Shown here one piece after another: positions 60,181-64,000 of a DNA stretch of 64,000 nt. The translations under genes were made by a program, and so were the position numbers. The DNA comes from Jacaranda mimosifolia. Taxonomy: Eukaryota > Streptophyta > Magnoliopsida > Lamiales > Bignoniaceae. The notes below the pieces were generated by a model. It was not told where the DNA came from and made no database searches. It saw only the letters and a list, made by a program, of their open reading frames with translations. Within the stretch, counting starts at the first letter, position 1; every line of letters begins with the position of its first letter. The stretch covers positions 39,588,230 to 39,652,229 of the forward strand of contig CM032121.1 of NCBI GenBank assembly GCA_018894105.1, in the 5' to 3' direction.

Positions 60181-61057
60181 GATTTTATTGTTGGAAAAGT
60201 AGTGATTATATTAATAACAGAATGAAAATAGAGATAGAAATAACGAAATGGAAAGAGAAGATATATAAATTATTGGAGAATACATTTTGAAAATAAAATA
60301 AAAATAAAATGATGTCGTGTGAAAATAGGTAAAAAATAATATGTTTCCTTTTTGGAATATTAGAAAATATGAAAACTGACTTTGAACACCCGTTTGGTTT
60401 TATTTTCTTTTTCATTTTTTATTTCCATCATTTTCAAAATGTTGAAAAATAGTTAGTGGAAATGAGTTTAAAATGAGTTTGTATTTGGATAAATTGTTAG
60501 AAAATTAATTATTATATTAGATTTAGTAGCTTGCAGGTGGAAAGAAATAAAAATAATTGAATAGAGAGAAAGTATATATATGTTATTTGAAGAAGATATA
60601 TAGGTTGTTAGCGAATGTGATTTGAAAATAAAAATAAAAATAATATCAAATAAAAATGTGTAAAAAATAATTTATTTTATTTTAAAAATAGTAAAAAATG
60701 TGAAAAGGGGTTTTGAAAATGTTTTCCCCATTTGGTTTCATTTTCATTTCCGTCATTTTTAAAATTTGAAAAGTTAATTAGTGGAAATGAGTTAAAAATA
60801 AATTTGTATTTGGATGAATTATTGGAAAAGTAATGATTATGTTAGTTTTAATAAGTTGTAAATGGACAGAGATAAAAATAATAGAATAAAAAGATAAAAT
60901 ATATAGATTATTGAGAGAAGATATATAAGTTATTAGAAAATATATTTTGAAAATAAAAATAATGTTAGATGAAAATGTATAAAAAATTATACGTTTTATT
61001 TTTGAAATAATGAAAAATAAAAAAAGGGGATGTAGAAATGAAACCAAACGGGACCCC
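60181..61057. mobile_element. Cluster of M2 MITE copies
   Basis: A partial copy (about 60181-60387) adjoins a copy starting CCCGTTTGGTTTTATTTTC (60390) and another from CCCCATTTGGTTTCATTTTC (60725) to GAAACCAAACGGGACCCCC near 61057. Side-by-side insertion or internal duplication. Confidence 0.65.
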
Positions 61058-62059
61058 CTTTTCTACAGCGAAAATGACTAGTCTTACTTCTAGAAAATAA
61101 CGTGTTGGGTTTCTATGGTCAAAATTGTGATAATATAAATAAAATTTCCCTCAGTTAATACAGACAAAATTACGCCACCATATTTCTTTTGTCAAAAACA
61201 TAACCCAATATCTGTTGTTGATTTTGCTAAAGCACCTCCTCCAGATTTTTGTTATCTTTCATAAGTTAACACCGAGAGATTTTGGCATCTTAGTGGGGAT
61301 TTAAGCATTTTAATAGAATTATAGTGATGAATTTATCATTTGAGCAATAATTATTGCATATTGTATAGTAAAAAAAAATTTAAAATCACATATGATATTG
61401 TTGGATTATCATCAAAATAAGGGAAAATTTATATTTACAGTAGGATTCGTATCCAATTTATGTGGATTTTCAGTACATTAAGAATTCGGCAAAAATCGTT
61501 CATCGAATATAAAAAATATTAGATGATTTAGCTGAGTCTACGTTACATGTCATAAGTTTTAAAAATATTCTTTTATGTTGCAAATTCTTGATAAAAATAA
61601 GTTTTTTTAAAAATCTTTTCTTTTCTTTTCTTTTCTTTTCTTTTTTCTGAGAAAAATGTTGGAGACAAATAGATTTATAAAAAATTATTAAGTTTCAAAA
61701 AACAATAATATTTTTCACCTATTGTTGGGTATATGATAATCAAAACCTTAAAAGGTTAGGTTTGTTTGGAAAATTAGGTGAGGAATTAAATAAGACAACT
61801 AATTACATTGGCATAAGTTTTGAAGACTTAATAAAATATGATCCACGACGTGACAAATTAATTAGTTGGTTTACCCATATTTGACATTGTTGTAAGCTCC
61901 ATTTGCATCAATTATTGGCGCTATGCTACATATTTCTCATGATTTATTCACCAAAAATAATTGCTTAGTTATGAAACTAATCTCGTCGATTGTTAGAAAA
62001 TATTTTTTTAGAAAAATGATAGAATATATTACAAAAATATTATTATTTTATTATATCAA
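61058..62059. other. AT-rich DNA, nothing recognised
   Basis: Only simple repeats stand out, notably a TTTTC repeat at 61617-61645. No gene. Confidence 0.4.
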
Positions 62060-62420
62060 AAAATTAATATTAAAAAAAGAAATAGTTGTTTTGCTACTTA
62101 CCCTTATTAATTTCACACAATATTTTTTATTATCACATAGTTATCACCTATGTCGACATGCAACACGAACATGACTAAAATAAAGTAATTGAAGTACAAT
62201 TTTTTGGTTTTTGTTCCATAAGTCAAATCATCTTTTTTAATGACTAATAATGATGGGTCCATTGCACAACTAATATGGTATAATTTACTATCTTGGTGGA
62301 ATGACATTTTCTTCCATTTCTTTTCAAGAATTGCTATCAAAACTATTGGTCGGAGAAAAAAATATTTAGATTTTGTTTTTTGCATCAATTACAAAATAAG
62401 TTAAAAATATGGGCAATTAA
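62060..62420 (+). repeat. Upstream-block copy U6 (before CRK-4)
   Basis: GTTTTGCTACTTACCCTTAT, TATCACCTATGTCGACATG and AATAATGATGGGTCCATTG correspond to U2. It has the empty SINE site near 62250. 62420-63239 is AT-rich with no gene. Confidence 0.65.
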
Positions 62421-63379
62421 TATTTTATTCCATTTTTCAAAAAAGAAACCATTTGGACTTAAGTTGCAATGCAACATATAGATTCATTAAAAAGTGCATT
62501 GATGAAGTGTTTGAAAAAACTAATGGGAGAGATTTTTTTTTTTTAAATTGAAAAATGATTTTCAAATTTTGCTTCATTTTTCAATTTTTACGTATTTAAG
62601 AAAATAATATAATAAATATTGAGAGCAGTGCTATTCGATTAATTGATGGGTAATAGAAAAATAATATTTTAATACTTAACATTTATTAATTTGGAGTAAT
62701 GCAATTGTAATTTTAATTGTTATAAAATATTTCATAATATACAATTTCCATCAAATCCAAGCTAAAATTTGTGATATTATTTTAGTATATTGGCATCTTG
62801 CTACTCCTAAAAGTCAAAGTCAAACACTAACAAGTGCCATCTTATCTTAATTTTTTTTAAAAAAAATGAGATTCTTATTATTTTTTTTCTTTCCACACAA
62901 ATAAATATATATATTTTTTGCACACGTAAATTAAATATTATCGAATGAAATAATAATAAAAATTATATTATATATAATATAAATTATTGGGTGATATCAT
63001 TCATATATTTATATATGTAAGAGTTGAAATTTAAATTTGAACAAACTGAGTGTCCATAGACATATACCTTCATAAAAAATAGGAAAGAATTATACAATAT
63101 ATATATATATATATATATTTACATATGATTGTTACTTTTTTCCATTAATGAATGCTCAACAGTGAGAACACAACCAAGAAGAGTCTGCAACTTGTCCCTA
63201 CAATTACCATCTACTCCACAAATCTATTGCCTTTGTAAAAGCAGAAGAAGAAGAAGAAAAAAAAGTTGAAGAAGAAGAAGAAGAATTGTTGCTTTTCTCC
63301 ATTACTTCTCTCAACGGCTGCTTCAAATATTACTACAGTAGTATATAATCCCACCCCAGAAAGCAAAAAACTTCCGTAC

Positions 63380-64000
63380 ATGCATTTATCAACCTCAAAC
63401 TTCCCCCACCAACCATGGATCATCATTCTCATCTTCTCGATGGCCCATATTTTCCCATGTTGTTTATCGGACCCGAGAATTTCCGAAGCCGGGTTATTCT
63501 GCGGCAACTCGCGGCCGCCGCCAAACACCAGCTACATCCCTCTATTTGTGAAAGAAATGGAAGTTTTATCGCAGCTCGTCACGGCCAACGGCTCGGGTTT
63601 CTACGCTGTAAATTCAACTAATATCTCAATATACAGTTTGGCTCAATGCTACCGCGATTTATCTCACAACGATTGCCTCCAGTGCTACGCCGCCAGCCGC
63701 ACGCGCCTCCCCCGCTGCCTGCCCGCCATCTCCGGCCGCATTTTCCTCGACGGGTGTTTCCTCCGCTACGATAATTACAGCTTTTTCGGCGAGAGCGTCG
63801 ATCCCGCTTGGGATAAGGTGAATTGTAATAGCTCGGTGGCGGCGTCGAGTGGGGTCGGTCCGGAATTCGGGAAGAATGTGGCGGAGCTGGTCAGTAATGT
63901 GACGGCGAGTGCGGTCGTGAATGGGGGGTACGCCGTGAGGGGGAATAAGGGCGTGTTTGGATTGGCGGAGTGTTGGAATACTGTGAGCACAGAGGGGTGT
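63380..64000 (+). CDS. Cysteine-rich receptor-like kinase CRK-4, 5' part (runs off the window)
   Basis: Open from ATG 63380 to the window end, 207 codons without stop, collinear with exon 1 of CRK-1/2. It has a signal peptide at about 1-30 (IIILIFSMAHIFPC core). The first DUF26 motif CYRDLSHNDCLQC is intact (C-x8-C-x2-C), and the second starts [10 protein letters not shown] right at the edge. No disabling change is visible. The leader keeps the array's GAAGAAGAAG and TTTCTCCATTACTTCTC elements. More diverged from CRK-1/2 in the ectodomain (for example AWDKVNCNSS, GVGPEF). The TM and kinase exons lie outside, so function cannot be judged. Confidence 0.88.
   Translation, partial: MHLSTSNFPHQPWIIILIFSMAHIFPCCLSDPRISEAGLFCGNSRPPPNTSYIPLFVKEMEVLSQLVTANGSGFYAVNSTNISIYSLAQCYRDLSHNDCLQCYAASRTRLPRCLPAISGRIFLDGCFLRYDNYSFFGESVDPAWDKVNCNSSVAASSGVGPEFGKNVAELVSNVTASAVVNGGYAVRGNKGVFGLAECWNTVSTEGC

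Noticed and set aside
1..64000. CRISPR arrays, prophage, bacterial-type operons
   Set aside because: No regularly spaced short repeats with unique spacers. Gene structure is spliced and eukaryotic throughout.

Overview
This window is nuclear DNA from a eudicot plant. It has GT-AG introns, very AT-rich intergenic DNA, MITEs, hAT, copia, gypsy and SINE remains, a plastid rRNA insertion and plant-type gene families. I cannot name the species. No bacterial-style operons, CRISPR arrays or phage genes are present, and I saw no intact tRNA or rRNA gene.

Left third (1-19.3 kb), three conserved single genes. (1) A class I glutaredoxin of the GRXC2 type (minus strand, 4 exons, 107 aa, YCPFC active site). 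(2) An organellar NADP-dependent isocitrate dehydrogenase (minus, 15 exons, 470 aa). (3) Head-to-head with it, the mitochondrial-type polynucleotide phosphorylase (plus, 17 exons, two RNase PH cores, KH, S1 and a C-terminal S1-like segment). The PNPase gene has two places where the conserved reading frame does not join cleanly: the exon 7 acceptor and the last exon. From memory, Arabidopsis has the ICDH/PNPase pair as neighbours (At5g14590/At5g14580) and GRXC2/CRK42 as neighbours (At5g40370/At5g40380). This window appears to join both pairs in one block.

Right two thirds (19.3-64 kb), a tandem array of cysteine-rich receptor-like kinases (CRK; two DUF26 domains, one TM segment, RD-type Ser/Thr kinase), all on the plus strand. 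CRK-1 (23400-27533) and CRK-2 (30263-33956) are complete, with identical 6-exon structures of 609 codons. CRK-3 (45214-50582) is a pseudogene, split by a 1257-bp solo LTR with a 5-bp target duplication and damaged at several splice sites and codons. CRK-4 (63380 onward) runs off the right edge. The flanks are duplicated along with the genes. There are about six copies of a conserved upstream block and five of a downstream block, but only four CRK bodies, so at least two further copies were probably lost (near 19.4-21 kb and 35.8-41 kb).

The array works as a natural record of transposon insertions, because unoccupied paralogous sites lie in the same window. Examples are a TTA-flanked Tourist-like MITE, TAA-flanked MITEs inside CRK introns, a minus-strand SINE with a 10-bp duplication, an internally deleted copia fragment (RT, RNase H end, polypurine tract, LTR) carried by nearly every unit, a truncated gypsy element (LTR, primer site, broken gag) at a deletion junction, and a defective 3841-bp hAT element (53584-57424) with perfect 8-bp duplications and a broken BED-finger transposase. 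I found no clearly new biological system. The most notable points are the merged synteny block, the lost array members and the PNPase frame problems.
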